Notes: generated by a model from the sequence alone, not told the origin. A DNA stretch of 8,130 nt from Methanomassiliicoccaceae archaeon (GCA_009778275.1 WRKC01000066.1:1-8130); one strand, 5' to 3'; counted from the stretch's first letter, positions 1-6,802 are shown. Made by a program: numbers and translations.

Positions 1-999
1 TACATGCCCTCTGTAACGTTGCAACTCTCGGCTACGGACGGAACGAACAGTACGTTCCAATACTGGGAGGTCGACAACCCGTATTCTACGGACTCGAACA
101 ACACCATCACCCACAATGTCATAGACAGTGTGACCACGACTGCTTACTTCTCGGAATCACCGTTGCCTCCGGTTCCGCCTAAGGTATACTATATCACAGC
201 AACCTCAGATGGAATGACATCTATCTCTCCGACGGGAACCGTAACGTTATCGCGCGGTGCCAGTCAGACATTCAGTTTCTCCGCCAATGACGGACTCTAC
301 ATAGAGGCGGTAATAGTTGACGGAAGGAACCTTTCTCAGGCAGAGATAGATCTCGGGCACTATACTTTCAGCAATGTGAGTATGAACCACACCATAAAGG
401 TGATAGGCAGCAATGAACCGAGAACGACGGTAACACTGAGGATCGATGTGACGAGTGGGAACGGATATGCTGAATACAGTGTCAACGGCGGCCCCTTCAT
501 AAGGTACACAGGAGTGGTCACTCTCCCCGATAATGCTGATGTCACCGTCAGAGCATTCGCTGATGACGGATACAAGTTCAAGGAGTGGAGGGACGGAAGC
601 GGAGTGCACAAGAACTCTGAGTACTCCATGTACGGTCTGATGGCCCCTGTGAGCCTGGAACTGTACTTCACTGATGACAGTTCCATCTTGGACGGTCCTC
701 TGTTCTGGTGGATAGTAGGGGCGGCTTTGCTGCTGTTGCTGGCGGCTTTGCTCCTGTGGTTCATCCTCTTCTACAGAAGAACCTATGAGGTCATTGAGGT
801 GGTCGGAGCGGTCATGACCGAGAAGGACAGGGCGCGCAGGAAGAGGGCATACACCTTCACACTGGAGGGTGTGTCCGGAACTTTGTCCTATCGGGTCGGA
901 GAGGAAGGGGCATGGAACGTACTGCTTCCCAACCCGGACGGAAGCTATACCATACCCGGGAAGGACGTGATCGATAAGATAACGATCGAGCACCGCTGA
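1..999 (+). CDS. Cell-surface InlB-type repeat protein, membrane anchored (5' partial)
   Basis: The reading frame is open from base 1 and begins inside a repeat, with no signal peptide, so the true start lies upstream; residue numbers here count from the ATG at 4. Visible are the end of one repeat (about 1-50, with FQYWEV and TTTAYF), a second repeat (about 60-135, with ISPTGTV, VDG and NHTIKV) and a third (about 141-223, with GYKFKEW and LELYF). The F/Y-x-x-W plus terminal beta strand resembles divergent InlB/bacterial-repeat domains of archaeal and bacterial adhesin-like proteins. A hydrophobic segment at about 231-257 (WWIV through FILFYRR) followed by RR and ARRKR fits an outside-N, inside-C topology. 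A tail of about 74 residues after it resembles another small beta domain. The likely role is surface adhesion or structure; the ligand is unknown. It ends in TGA. Confidence 0.75.
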   Translation, partial: YMPSVTLQLSATDGTNSTFQYWEVDNPYSTDSNNTITHNVIDSVTTTAYFSESPLPPVPPKVYYITATSDGMTSISPTGTVTLSRGASQTFSFSANDGLYIEAVIVDGRNLSQAEIDLGHYTFSNVSMNHTIKVIGSNEPRTTVTLRIDVTSGNGYAEYSVNGGPFIRYTGVVTLPDNADVTVRAFADDGYKFKEWRDGSGVHKNSEYSMYGLMAPVSLELYFTDDSSILDGPLFWWIVGAALLLLLAALLLWFILFYRRTYEVIEVVGAVMTEKDRARRKRAYTFTLEGVSGTLSYRVGEEGAWNVLLPNPDGSYTIPGKDVIDKITIEHR

Positions 1000-1020
1000 C
1001 CCTAGTCTGGTCAAACAAAC

Positions 1021-1068
1021 ACACGGACCTTCGCGTGAAGGTCTGTGTATCCTTCTTTCTTTTCCTTT
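1021..1068 (+). terminator. Hairpin terminator of the surface-protein gene
   Basis: A 12-bp stem (1021-1032 with 1037-1048, one G-T wobble) closes a GCGT loop 21 nt after the TGA stop. It is followed by a pyrimidine-rich run containing several T stretches, which suits archaeal termination on T-rich RNA. It points along the plus strand, towards the convergent CBS gene. Confidence 0.7.
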
Positions 1069-1216
1069 ATCTTGTCTAAAAGTGCGATATTTGATACTTA
1101 CAGTGACCAAACAAAATGGAGCGAATGCTGCATAGGATACTTTGGATATTTTTCAATGAACATACAGCCACGGCACCATCAGCGTCCGCAGTGCCAGGGG
1201 TTTGATAAATGTAATG

Positions 1217-1233
1217 GCGGGACGCTGTCCCGC
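1217..1233 (-). terminator. Hairpin terminator of the CBS-HPF-like gene
   Basis: A perfect 7-bp GC-rich stem (GCGGGAC/GTCCCGC) with a 3-nt loop lies 5 nt beyond the TGA stop of the minus-strand CBS gene. The minus-strand sequence after it is only moderately T-rich (CATTACATTTATC), so termination strength is uncertain, but the position is right. Confidence 0.5.
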
Positions 1234-1238
1234 AGGTT

Positions 1239-2390
1239 TCATTTCTTTCTCTTGCGGAAAGTGACCTTCGAATCCTTCATCTCGATCACTTCACGCCCCA
1301 TCTTCTTCATAAGGTCATTGTTCGCTTTGACAAGGTCCCACCCCACTTCCTTCATATTGATGGTGGTCCCCCTTATGTAGAGTTTGGCGGTAAGGCTGTA
1401 TTTTTTTCTTCCGCCGTCGTCATTGTATCTGGATACGTGTAAGGTAAGAGACTCGGGCTTGTATATTTTGGAGACTTTCATCATCTCTGCTTCGATGTCC
1501 GCATACATGGCGCCGGCATAGAATTTGTCATCTTCGTCAAGTCCGCTTATCTGTACGAAGAGGGAGTCCCTCTCCCTGCACGCCGATATCAGCTCAACGA
1601 TATCATATTCCGTAAGTATCCCCACAAGCTCTTTCCCCTCAACGACCGGCAGAGTGGAGAAACCCCGTTCCTCCATTACCGCAACGGCCGAACCCAATGT
1701 GTCCATCCATTCGACTGTCATGAGTGCGGTGGCATAGACGCTTTCGATCGTGATCTGGGCCTTCGAGCTTTTTTCGAAGTCGCCGAAGCTTTTCGAATCG
1801 ATCTTCCAGTGGTTGTCGATGATCTCTTTCATACCGACCACTCCCAGCGGGGCCCCGTCGCTGCCGACTACCGGCACGGTCCTGATGTCCAGTCTCCTCA
1901 TGATCTCCAAAGCGTCATCCAGCATGCCGTCCACGTTGACAGACTCAACGGGGGTGGTCATTATCTCCCAGACCTTTATGTCCTTCAATATCTTCATTCT
2001 CGCAGCGACCTTGGTAAGGCCGCTTCTGGACACAACCCCGATAATCTTCTTCCCGTTCAGGACCGCCAGCTGTCTGCAGTTGTTAGCGATGATGTATTCT
2101 GCTATCTTCGTCATATCGGTGTCCAAAGAGACCGTCGGAAGGTTACGCACAAGGTTCTTCACTTTAGTGTCGGGTGTGACGCTCCCCTTCCGGAGTATCG
2201 AGCCGTAGCTTATCATTCCGATGTAGTTTCCGTTCTCGATTATCGGTATCTCCTGAAATCCCGATTCCCTCATCTTCGAGAGCGCATCGGAGACCCTGTC
2301 CTCGGGGTCGACGACGGGAAACACCGATGTCATGGTGTCCTTTACGGTTATTCCGTTAAGCTGTGATCTCAAAATTGATAATATCTTCAA
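1239..2390 (-). CDS. Four-CBS-domain protein with C-terminal S30AE/HPF-like tail
   Basis: 383 residues, probably a cytosolic sensor. Four CBS motifs form two Bateman modules: about 12-66 (ITVKDTM, EIPIIENG, IGMIS), 75-128 (LAVLNGKKIIGVVSR), 139-192 (VWEIMTTPV, TVPVVGSDG) and 213-268 (TLPVVEGKELVGILTEYD). CBS pairs commonly bind adenine nucleotides or SAM. Residues about 276-383 differ: FVQISGL, then LTLHVSRY, KKYSLTAKLYIRG and GWDLVKANNDLMKKMGREV, ending in a basic FRKRKK. This pattern resembles the beta-alpha fold of S30AE/HPF (RaiA) ribosome-associated proteins, which suggests CBS-controlled ribosome binding. That assignment is by eye and inferred. The best start is TTG at 2390; no ATG or GTG precedes it before the in-frame TAA at 2427-2429, and ATG at codon 20 would cut the first CBS motif. 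No well-placed Shine-Dalgarno is visible. The stop is TGA. Confidence 0.85.
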   Translation of the reverse strand: MKILSILRSQLNGITVKDTMTSVFPVVDPEDRVSDALSKMRESGFQEIPIIENGNYIGMISYGSILRKGSVTPDTKVKNLVRNLPTVSLDTDMTKIAEYIIANNCRQLAVLNGKKIIGVVSRSGLTKVAARMKILKDIKVWEIMTTPVESVNVDGMLDDALEIMRRLDIRTVPVVGSDGAPLGVVGMKEIIDNHWKIDSKSFGDFEKSSKAQITIESVYATALMTVEWMDTLGSAVAVMEERGFSTLPVVEGKELVGILTEYDIVELISACRERDSLFVQISGLDEDDKFYAGAMYADIEAEMMKVSKIYKPESLTLHVSRYNDDGGRKKYSLTAKLYIRGTTINMKEVGWDLVKANNDLMKKMGREVIEMKDSKVTFRKRKK

Positions 2391-2460
2391 ATTTTCTAGG
2401 TCTTCTACTCCTATTGTTTCACCCCATTATTCTGTACCGGCAATTAATCGCATTATTGCG

Positions 2461-2469
2461 GATATAAAG
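2461..2469 (-). promoter_or_regulatory. TATA box for the CBS-HPF-like gene
   Basis: On the minus strand this reads CTTTATATC, close to the archaeal TATA consensus. A start of transcription about 26 nt downstream falls near 2438 and gives a leader of roughly 45-50 nt before the TTG. This differs from the two apparently leaderless genes in the window. Confidence 0.5.
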
Positions 2470-2507
2470 ATTGTTTAAGATGTCTGGCAAAAATACGGTC
2501 ATTGCTC

Positions 2508-2563
2508 GCGGATACAGGCAAGACACGCAGGGATATTCACTACTATCCGCAAAGATCCTGTAT
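2508..2563. repeat. Overlapping, mutually exclusive inverted repeats downstream of glyS
   Basis: GCGGATA (2508-2514) pairs perfectly with TATCCGC (2544-2550). The overlapping ATACAGG (2512-2518) pairs perfectly with CCTGTAT (2557-2563), and GGATA (2531-2535) can also pair with TATCC (2544-2548). The structures compete. On the minus strand they lie 30-85 nt after the glyS stop, with a TATTTTTG stretch beyond, so a terminator or 3' regulatory structure is possible. Function is not established. Confidence 0.35.
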
Positions 2564-2592
2564 TATTGGGAAGGTATTAAATAGAAAATGTC

Positions 2593-4305
2593 TCAAAGGT
2601 CATCAAATGGCCTGCCATAGAGCATGGACCTTAAGACATCCGGCACCGAATCCACAGGTATCCTCTTCTGGGCGGTGGTGTCGCGGTCCCTTATCGTAAC
2701 TGTGTTCTTGTTAGGCCCCTCTACAGACTCGTAATCGACCGTGATGCACCAGGGGGTCCCTACCTCGTCCATCCTGGCGTATCTCTTGCCAATGGTCCCG
2801 GAGCCGTCGTAATAGGCCTCCATGCGTGGTGAGTGCACCTTTCTGTATATGTCCATGGCAAACGTATCCAGGCCGTCTTTCTCCATCAGAGGGAATATCC
2901 CGACCTTGATCGGAGCGACCTCCGGCAGCAGTTTCAGCACAGTGTAATCCTCTTTCTCATCGTGTTCGAATGAGTGCTCCAGCACAGAGTAGAAGATCCT
3001 GTCCAATCCGTGCGACGGTTCGATCACGTGCGGAACGACCCTCTCGCCGGAGACCTTCTCGCGCACCCTCACAACCTCGAAGAACCCGTCATCGAGGATG
3101 ATCTCCTCTCCATCTAGGTTCAGGTAGAGCTTTCCTTCTTTGATGTCCATGGGGGTTCTCGTTTCCATCATCTCCGCTATCGCCTTTGCTCTTTCTTTGA
3201 ACTTCGGGCCCAGGGCTTTGTGTTTGGCTTTGATCTTGTCGATCTCCATCTCTTTCGGTTCGTCAAATTTTTTAAAGTGTGTGAGCTCGGTACCCGAGAA
3301 CTCCGCATGCCTTGATAAGTCCCAGCATCCTCTGTCGGCGACGCCGGTTACCTCTATCCATCCGTATGAAAGGAGGACCTCTGCGTCCCAGCAATCCATT
3401 GCGTAGTGCGCCATCTCGTCGCGCAGGTGCTGCCTGAATCTCAGCCTTTTCGGATCGATCCCGAGCCTGGTGAGCAGCTGCTGCGTCGTATACACGAAAT
3501 ATGCCAGGACCTTGTTCGCTATTATTCCGTTTTTGACGGCCTCACCGACGGTCATGGTCAATGCTTCGGTGCCTGTGTTGGGGACAAGCGTGATCGGATC
3601 GTTCTCGATATCGGGGAATCTGACCCAGCCCTTATCTTCCGGGTCAACGAAGAGTTCCACTTCCATCATGTTGAACTCCCTCATCCTTATCATCCCCTGT
3701 CTCGGCGCGATCTCATTCCTGTAGCCTCTCCCGGTCTGTATGACCCCCAGGGGAAGCTTCTCCCTGTTGTATCTGTAAAGGTTGGGATAATTCACGAATA
3801 TCCCCTGTGCGGTCTCCGGCCTGAGATATCCCACTCTTGAGGAGCCGGGTCCGATAGAGGTCTTGAACATGAGGTTGAACTCTTCCACAGGTCCAAGTTT
3901 CCCGCCGCATTCGGGACACTTCACGCCGAATTTCACGAAAGCTTCATCCAATTCCTTCTGTGACAGCACGTCCGGGTTGTTGAAGAACTCTTTGACCAAG
4001 TGGTCCGCCCTGAATGCGGACTCGCACTCTTCGCAATAGGTGATCAGGTCAGCGAATTCATCCACATGGCCGGACGCTTTGAACACCTCCCTGGGGTTGA
4101 CGGTCTCGGAATCTATCTCGATGAAGCCCTCTCTGCCTCTGTAGATGTCCCTCCAGATCTCAACGATATTATTCCTCATGTTCGAACCCAGGGGCCCATA
4201 GTCGAACATTCCGGCCACCCCCCCGTATAACTCGAAGGAAGGCCAGATGAATCCTCTGCGCCTGCAGAGGGATAAAAGATCGGCGCTGTTGATCTCTTTA
4301 CTCAT
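2593..4305 (-). CDS. glyS: Glycyl-tRNA synthetase, archaeal/eukaryotic alpha2 type
   Basis: This cytosolic class II synthetase charges tRNA-Gly with glycine using ATP. It has 570 residues, a normal length for the family. Early residues include GFIWPSFELYGG and MFDYGPLG (motif 1 region, about 19-40). Four cysteines, C91-x2-C94 and C130-x2-C133, form a likely zinc site in the insertion. PETAQGIF (163-170) is a family signature. Motif 2 spans about 192-215 (GRGYRNEIAPRQG, then FNMMEVE), GVADRGCWDL lies at 321-330, and motif 3 at about 429-445 contains SHGLDRIF. The anticodon-binding domain occupies about 461-570 (PEVAPIKVGIFPL, VGTPWCITVD, VTIRDRD). The ATG at 4303-4305 lies inside the 3' end of the upstream CBS gene (8-nt overlap, different frame), which implies co-transcription and translational coupling. 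A GATGGG about 9 nt before the ATG is only a weak Shine-Dalgarno. The stop is TGA. Confidence 0.97.
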   Translation of the reverse strand: MSKEINSADLLSLCRRRGFIWPSFELYGGVAGMFDYGPLGSNMRNNIVEIWRDIYRGREGFIEIDSETVNPREVFKASGHVDEFADLITYCEECESAFRADHLVKEFFNNPDVLSQKELDEAFVKFGVKCPECGGKLGPVEEFNLMFKTSIGPGSSRVGYLRPETAQGIFVNYPNLYRYNREKLPLGVIQTGRGYRNEIAPRQGMIRMREFNMMEVELFVDPEDKGWVRFPDIENDPITLVPNTGTEALTMTVGEAVKNGIIANKVLAYFVYTTQQLLTRLGIDPKRLRFRQHLRDEMAHYAMDCWDAEVLLSYGWIEVTGVADRGCWDLSRHAEFSGTELTHFKKFDEPKEMEIDKIKAKHKALGPKFKERAKAIAEMMETRTPMDIKEGKLYLNLDGEEIILDDGFFEVVRVREKVSGERVVPHVIEPSHGLDRIFYSVLEHSFEHDEKEDYTVLKLLPEVAPIKVGIFPLMEKDGLDTFAMDIYRKVHSPRMEAYYDGSGTIGKRYARMDEVGTPWCITVDYESVEGPNKNTVTIRDRDTTAQKRIPVDSVPDVLRSMLYGRPFDDL

Positions 4306-5143
4306 TTGAATTACCCATCAGTACACACAGCACGTCCACGTCGTAGATCATGCCGATAAGGTCGTCTTTGGTGCCATGCACCGGAAGCTGCCCGAAGTCA
4401 TTCTGGGTCATTATGCGGGCAACGTCATTCAGCGGTGTCTTCTTGAAGACCGTCAAAGGTTCTTTGATCATGTAGTCGCGGACGATGGTCTCGTCGGGTA
4501 TGTACTTGTTAGTCGCCGCATAGAAAAGCGGAAGCACGTTCCTGTAACCGGCGAGCTCGGAATCCTCGATCCCCAGGCGCATCATCGCCTCCGCATCCAC
4601 GGTCTGATCGCTGAACAGGTCTCTGTCCGTCAATATCCCGACGAGCCTCCCCTTCGTGTCAAGGACAGGTACGGCGGAGACATCGCTTATCCTCATCGCC
4701 GCGACAGTGTATGCCAGCGGCTCGCCTTCATGCGCGGTCACGCAGGTTGTCCTGATGACGTCCTCTGCGGTCATCGAGGTCTTCATTTCCCTGATCTCCC
4801 TCAGAAGGTCAGTGGGAGTCACTATGCCGACCAGTCTCCCGTCCTCTATCACGGGGAGCCTGTGTATCCTCCTTACTGCGAATATCCTCGCGGCATCCAC
4901 GATGCTCTTGTCCGGAGTGATGGTGATGCAGTCCTTTTTCATTATCAGTGACAGCTGATCCTCGTCGAATTTCCTGAAAATATCCCTTCGGGAAACGATG
5001 CCCATAAGTTTGCCGTCGGAAGCACGTACGACCGGAAGTCCGGTCAATTTGTTCCTGACCATCATATTGATCGCATCGCTGCGGCTTCCCGGTACCTCCA
5101 CCACAATAGGTGCCGTTGTCATTATGTCCGCCACTGTTTTCAT
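4298..5143 (-). CDS. Four-CBS-domain protein co-transcribed with glyS
   Basis: 281 residues made almost wholly of CBS motifs: about 1-55 (TVADIMTTAPI, GLPVV, LMGIVSRRDIF), 63-117 (RLPVIEDGRLVGIVTPTDLL), 124-178 (TAEDVIRTTCV, AVPVLDTKGRLVGILTDRDL) and 223-275 (VRDYMIKEPLTV, QLPV, LIGMIYDVDVL). A linker at about 179-222 separates the third and fourth. No catalytic or DNA-binding domain is visible, so a regulatory role through adenine-nucleotide or SAM binding is inferred. The last eight bases overlap the start of glyS, so its partner may be GlyRS or translation more broadly. The ATG at 5141-5143 follows AGAGGT with a 9-nt spacer, which supports the start. It ends in TAA. The ligand cannot be read from the sequence. 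Confidence 0.9.
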   Translation of the reverse strand: MKTVADIMTTAPIVVEVPGSRSDAINMMVRNKLTGLPVVRASDGKLMGIVSRRDIFRKFDEDQLSLIMKKDCITITPDKSIVDAARIFAVRRIHRLPVIEDGRLVGIVTPTDLLREIREMKTSMTAEDVIRTTCVTAHEGEPLAYTVAAMRISDVSAVPVLDTKGRLVGILTDRDLFSDQTVDAEAMMRLGIEDSELAGYRNVLPLFYAATNKYIPDETIVRDYMIKEPLTVFKKTPLNDVARIMTQNDFGQLPVHGTKDDLIGMIYDVDVLCVLMGNSNE

Positions 5144-5152
5144 ACTGAACCG

Positions 5153-5158
5153 ACCTCT
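5153..5158 (-). promoter_or_regulatory. Shine-Dalgarno of the CBS-glyS operon
   Basis: AGAGGT on the minus strand lies 9 nt before the ATG of the CBS gene and fixes the start at 5143. Confidence 0.6.
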
Positions 5159-5224
5159 GAAGACCTCGCCGATTGGAAAAGCATACTGCCCCCCAACGGA
5201 GTTTAGGCGGGTTATTTGTCTTCA

Positions 5225-5234
5225 GGTAATTAAG
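5225..5234 (-). promoter_or_regulatory. Possible TATA box for the CBS-glyS operon
   Basis: The minus strand reads CTTAATTACC. A start about 26 nt downstream would fall near 5203 and leave a leader of roughly 60 nt containing the Shine-Dalgarno. The match is weak; CAAATAACC at 5212-5220 is a rival. The 112-nt gap after uspA has room for a promoter, but read-through from uspA is also possible. Confidence 0.28.
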
Positions 5235-5243
5235 TGCATTGAT

Positions 5244-5258
5244 TGACGCTATGCGTCA
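5244..5258 (-). terminator. Short hairpin at the uspA stop codon
   Basis: TGACGC (5244-5249) pairs with GCGTCA (5253-5258) across a TAT loop; the hairpin includes the uspA TGA. No strong T run follows on the minus strand, so it may be only a weak terminator or a chance structure. Confidence 0.22.
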
Positions 5259-5705
5259 TTCCTTTGAAATGGCAGGAGATTTGGCGACCATGACGGGGCA
5301 TTTCGCGTTTTGTACTATTTTTTCCGCAACGCTCCCCATCAGAAGCTTCGAGATCCCCGTCCTTCCGAGGGTGCCCATCACGATGATGTCGTATCCGCCT
5401 TCCTCCGCTTCCTGAAGTATGATCCTTGCAGGCACGCCCTCTATGTGTTTCTCCTCGATCTCCACGCCGGCCTCGCCGGCTTTTTCCACGACATAGTTGG
5501 TCGCATGCTTTCCCTCTTTTTCGAGAGTGTCGTAGACGTTGATCACCGCGGTATCCATCGGCGAGCTTGCGTAGACGGACTTGTCAAGGACGAACAGCGC
5601 TGTGACCTTTCCCTCAGACAGTTTCGCCAGTTCGATGGCCTTTTCCACTGCGTATTTTGTAAATTCGCTTCCATCCGTTGGCACGAGTATTTTCTTGAAA
5701 CTCAT
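5256..5705 (-). CDS. Universal stress protein A (UspA) family, ATP-binding type
   Basis: 149 residues, the usual length for a single Usp domain, cytosolic. The N-terminal strand KKILVPTDGSE (4-14) carries the conserved aspartate D11. The nucleotide-binding motif G111-x2-G114-x9-G124-S125 (GTLGRTG through MGS) is complete, which marks the ATP-binding subclass, and the last strand CPVMVAKS (136-143) is typical. Proteins of this family are usually dimeric stress or energy-state factors; no specific partner can be read here. The frame extends 20 codons further to an ATG at 5765, but the start at 5705 is far better: AGGAGG lies 7 nt before it and MSFKKILVP matches normal Usp N termini. The gene begins 1 nt after the amidohydrolase stop, so the two form an operon. 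The stop is TGA. Confidence 0.93.
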   Translation of the reverse strand: MSFKKILVPTDGSEFTKYAVEKAIELAKLSEGKVTALFVLDKSVYASSPMDTAVINVYDTLEKEGKHATNYVVEKAGEAGVEIEEKHIEGVPARIILQEAEEGGYDIIVMGTLGRTGISKLLMGSVAEKIVQNAKCPVMVAKSPAISKE

Positions 5706-5706
5706 T

Positions 5707-6750
5707 TTATTTCCTCCTTTTGGGCACATATCTGAATATCGGGCCCCTGTTCTGCAAAATGTCATCCATATTGAATTCTCCAGGGCATGGGAGCACCGTC
5801 AGGTCCGCCGCCATTCCGACGGAAACGTGGACTTTGTTATGCGGATATAATATTTTTCTTCCGTTGCTGAGCATAGGTCCCTCAAGATCGCCGGAGGAGC
5901 CCCCCTGAGAAATAAGGATGTCCCTGAAGGCGGAGGCCTCCGAACGCATATCGGGTCCGCTTATCATAGCATTGTCTGTGCCGATGGCTACATCGACCCC
6001 GCAGTCAAGCATCCTTTTTATCGGCGGCGTTCTTTTGAAGTACATATTGGATCTGGCGCATACTACGATCGGAACTTCGGTCTCGGCGCACTTCAGAAGG
6101 TCGGAATCGGTAGCTTCCGTCATATGCACGACAAAAGCGGGATCCAAAGACAATATGGTGTCTATGTCCTCTCTCATTCTCTCGCTGGCATGAAGGGCGA
6201 GCATCTTCCCTCTGTCCCGGGTCTGGTCCGCCACGCTCTCAATGTACCTGCGGTCCATATCGGATATGCTGGATATGCCGATGCCGTCGGCTGTATCCAA
6301 TATTCTGGAGATCTCGCCGGGGTCATATTCTTCGCTCAGGGGCCTTCCGAGGACCACTGCCTCCGGAGCGGCCTTTCTGAGTATCCTGCAACCTCTTTCC
6401 CCCCCTTCTCTGAAGTCTATGAAAGCACCGATCCCGTTCTCGCGGGAAAGACGGGCATAGGTTCCGATGTCCCTCTCAAGGGAGCGTTCATCAAGCTTCT
6501 CCAGATAGGTGTGCTTGAGTCCGTTCGGCGGAGCGACAAGCTCTTCGATCGTCATCTCCCGATCTACTTTCAGGCCCATGTCCGCACAGTGGGTATGGGA
6601 GTTCACCATCGGCGGCATGATAAGGCCGGCCGAGAGAGACGGCTCAGGGGGGCGCCCCTCTTCGATGGCGATCACCACACCATCCTCAATACAAATGTAT
6701 CCGTTGATGATGCCGTCCTCGGTCAGAACAGACCCACTCAACACATCCAT
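5707..6750 (-). CDS. Metal-dependent amidohydrolase, deaminase-like, substrate unknown
   Basis: 347 residues, somewhat shorter than the roughly 400-450 typical of the cytosine deaminase/chlorohydrolase group. The composite beta-sandwich is seen at the N terminus (GSVLTEDGIINGYICIEDG) and C terminus (VGMAADLTVLPCPGEF). All core residues of the amidohydrolase barrel can be placed: H52-x-H54 (NSHTHCADM), H187 with E190 (LHASE, metal ligand and probable acid/base), H209 (VVHMTEA), CARSN at 231-235, and D259 (GTDNAM). The H-x2-E plus GTDN pattern favours hydrolytic deamination of a heterocycle or dechlorination-type chemistry with one metal ion. It could also be a distinct archaeal branch acting on a nucleobase, nucleoside or cofactor intermediate; the sequence does not say which. 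It is cytosolic. The start ATG at 6748-6750 has no Shine-Dalgarno but lies 21-27 nt after a TATA box, as in a leaderless transcript. It is the first gene of an operon with uspA and ends in TAA. Confidence 0.88.
   Translation of the reverse strand: MDVLSGSVLTEDGIINGYICIEDGVVIAIEEGRPPEPSLSAGLIMPPMVNSHTHCADMGLKVDREMTIEELVAPPNGLKHTYLEKLDERSLERDIGTYARLSRENGIGAFIDFREGGERGCRILRKAAPEAVVLGRPLSEEYDPGEISRILDTADGIGISSISDMDRRYIESVADQTRDRGKMLALHASERMREDIDTILSLDPAFVVHMTEATDSDLLKCAETEVPIVVCARSNMYFKRTPPIKRMLDCGVDVAIGTDNAMISGPDMRSEASAFRDILISQGGSSGDLEGPMLSNGRKILYPHNKVHVSVGMAADLTVLPCPGEFNMDDILQNRGPIFRYVPKRRK
5713..5718 (-). promoter_or_regulatory. Strong Shine-Dalgarno of uspA, inside the amidohydrolase 3' end
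   Basis: AGGAGG on the minus strand, 7 nt before the uspA ATG, is the best Shine-Dalgarno in the window. It overlaps the two AGG arginine codons near the amidohydrolase C terminus, so ribosomes finishing that gene can restart on uspA. It decides the 5705 start. Confidence 0.8.
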
Positions 6751-6770
6751 GTTGGCGTATGCAGGTCTCA

Positions 6771-6777
6771 GTATAAA
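6771..6777 (-). promoter_or_regulatory. TATA box of the amidohydrolase-uspA operon, leaderless start
   Basis: TTTATAC on the minus strand occupies -27 to -21 relative to the A of the ATG at 6750. That is the spacing expected if transcription begins at or within a few bases of the ATG. The absence of a Shine-Dalgarno agrees with a leaderless mRNA. Confidence 0.6.
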
Positions 6778-6802
6778 TCATGTGGAGGATTGATGCGGCA
6801 GT

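Larger units (their letters stand above)
1000..1238. other. Convergent intergenic region, no gene seen
   Basis: The gap lies between the surface-protein gene and the CBS-HPF-like gene, which run towards each other. Apart from a hairpin at each end, I see no coding frame with a ribosome binding site, no tRNA-like fold and no strong repeat. A weak 5-bp pairing (GGCAC with GTGCC, around 1173-1196) is too short to support an RNA gene. Confidence 0.6.

Noticed and set aside
247..1110. Long minus-strand open frame opposite the surface-protein gene
   Set aside because: It runs antisense through a gene with clear repeats and a membrane segment. Its translation is low-complexity, with Gln and Ser runs and no recognisable domain, and it crosses the terminator hairpin.
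1009..1115. Similar stretches GGTCAAACAAAC and GACCAAACAAA in the convergent gap
   Set aside because: The match is short and imperfect, with no context suggesting a repeat element or attachment site.
1809..2366. Plus-strand frame opposite the CBS-HPF-like gene
   Set aside because: It is fully antisense to four well-formed CBS motifs. The His/Asp/Arg-rich translation is typical of a shadow frame.
2480..2584. 34-codon plus-strand ORF in the glyS/CBS gap
   Set aside because: It has no Shine-Dalgarno and no correctly spaced TATA box. It ends in TAG, which no other gene here uses, and it lies over the inverted repeats.
5706..5765. Twenty extra N-terminal codons for uspA (MTFCRTGARY...)
   Set aside because: They overlap the amidohydrolase coding end, and a strong AGGAGG sits immediately before the shorter, family-typical MSFKKILVP start.
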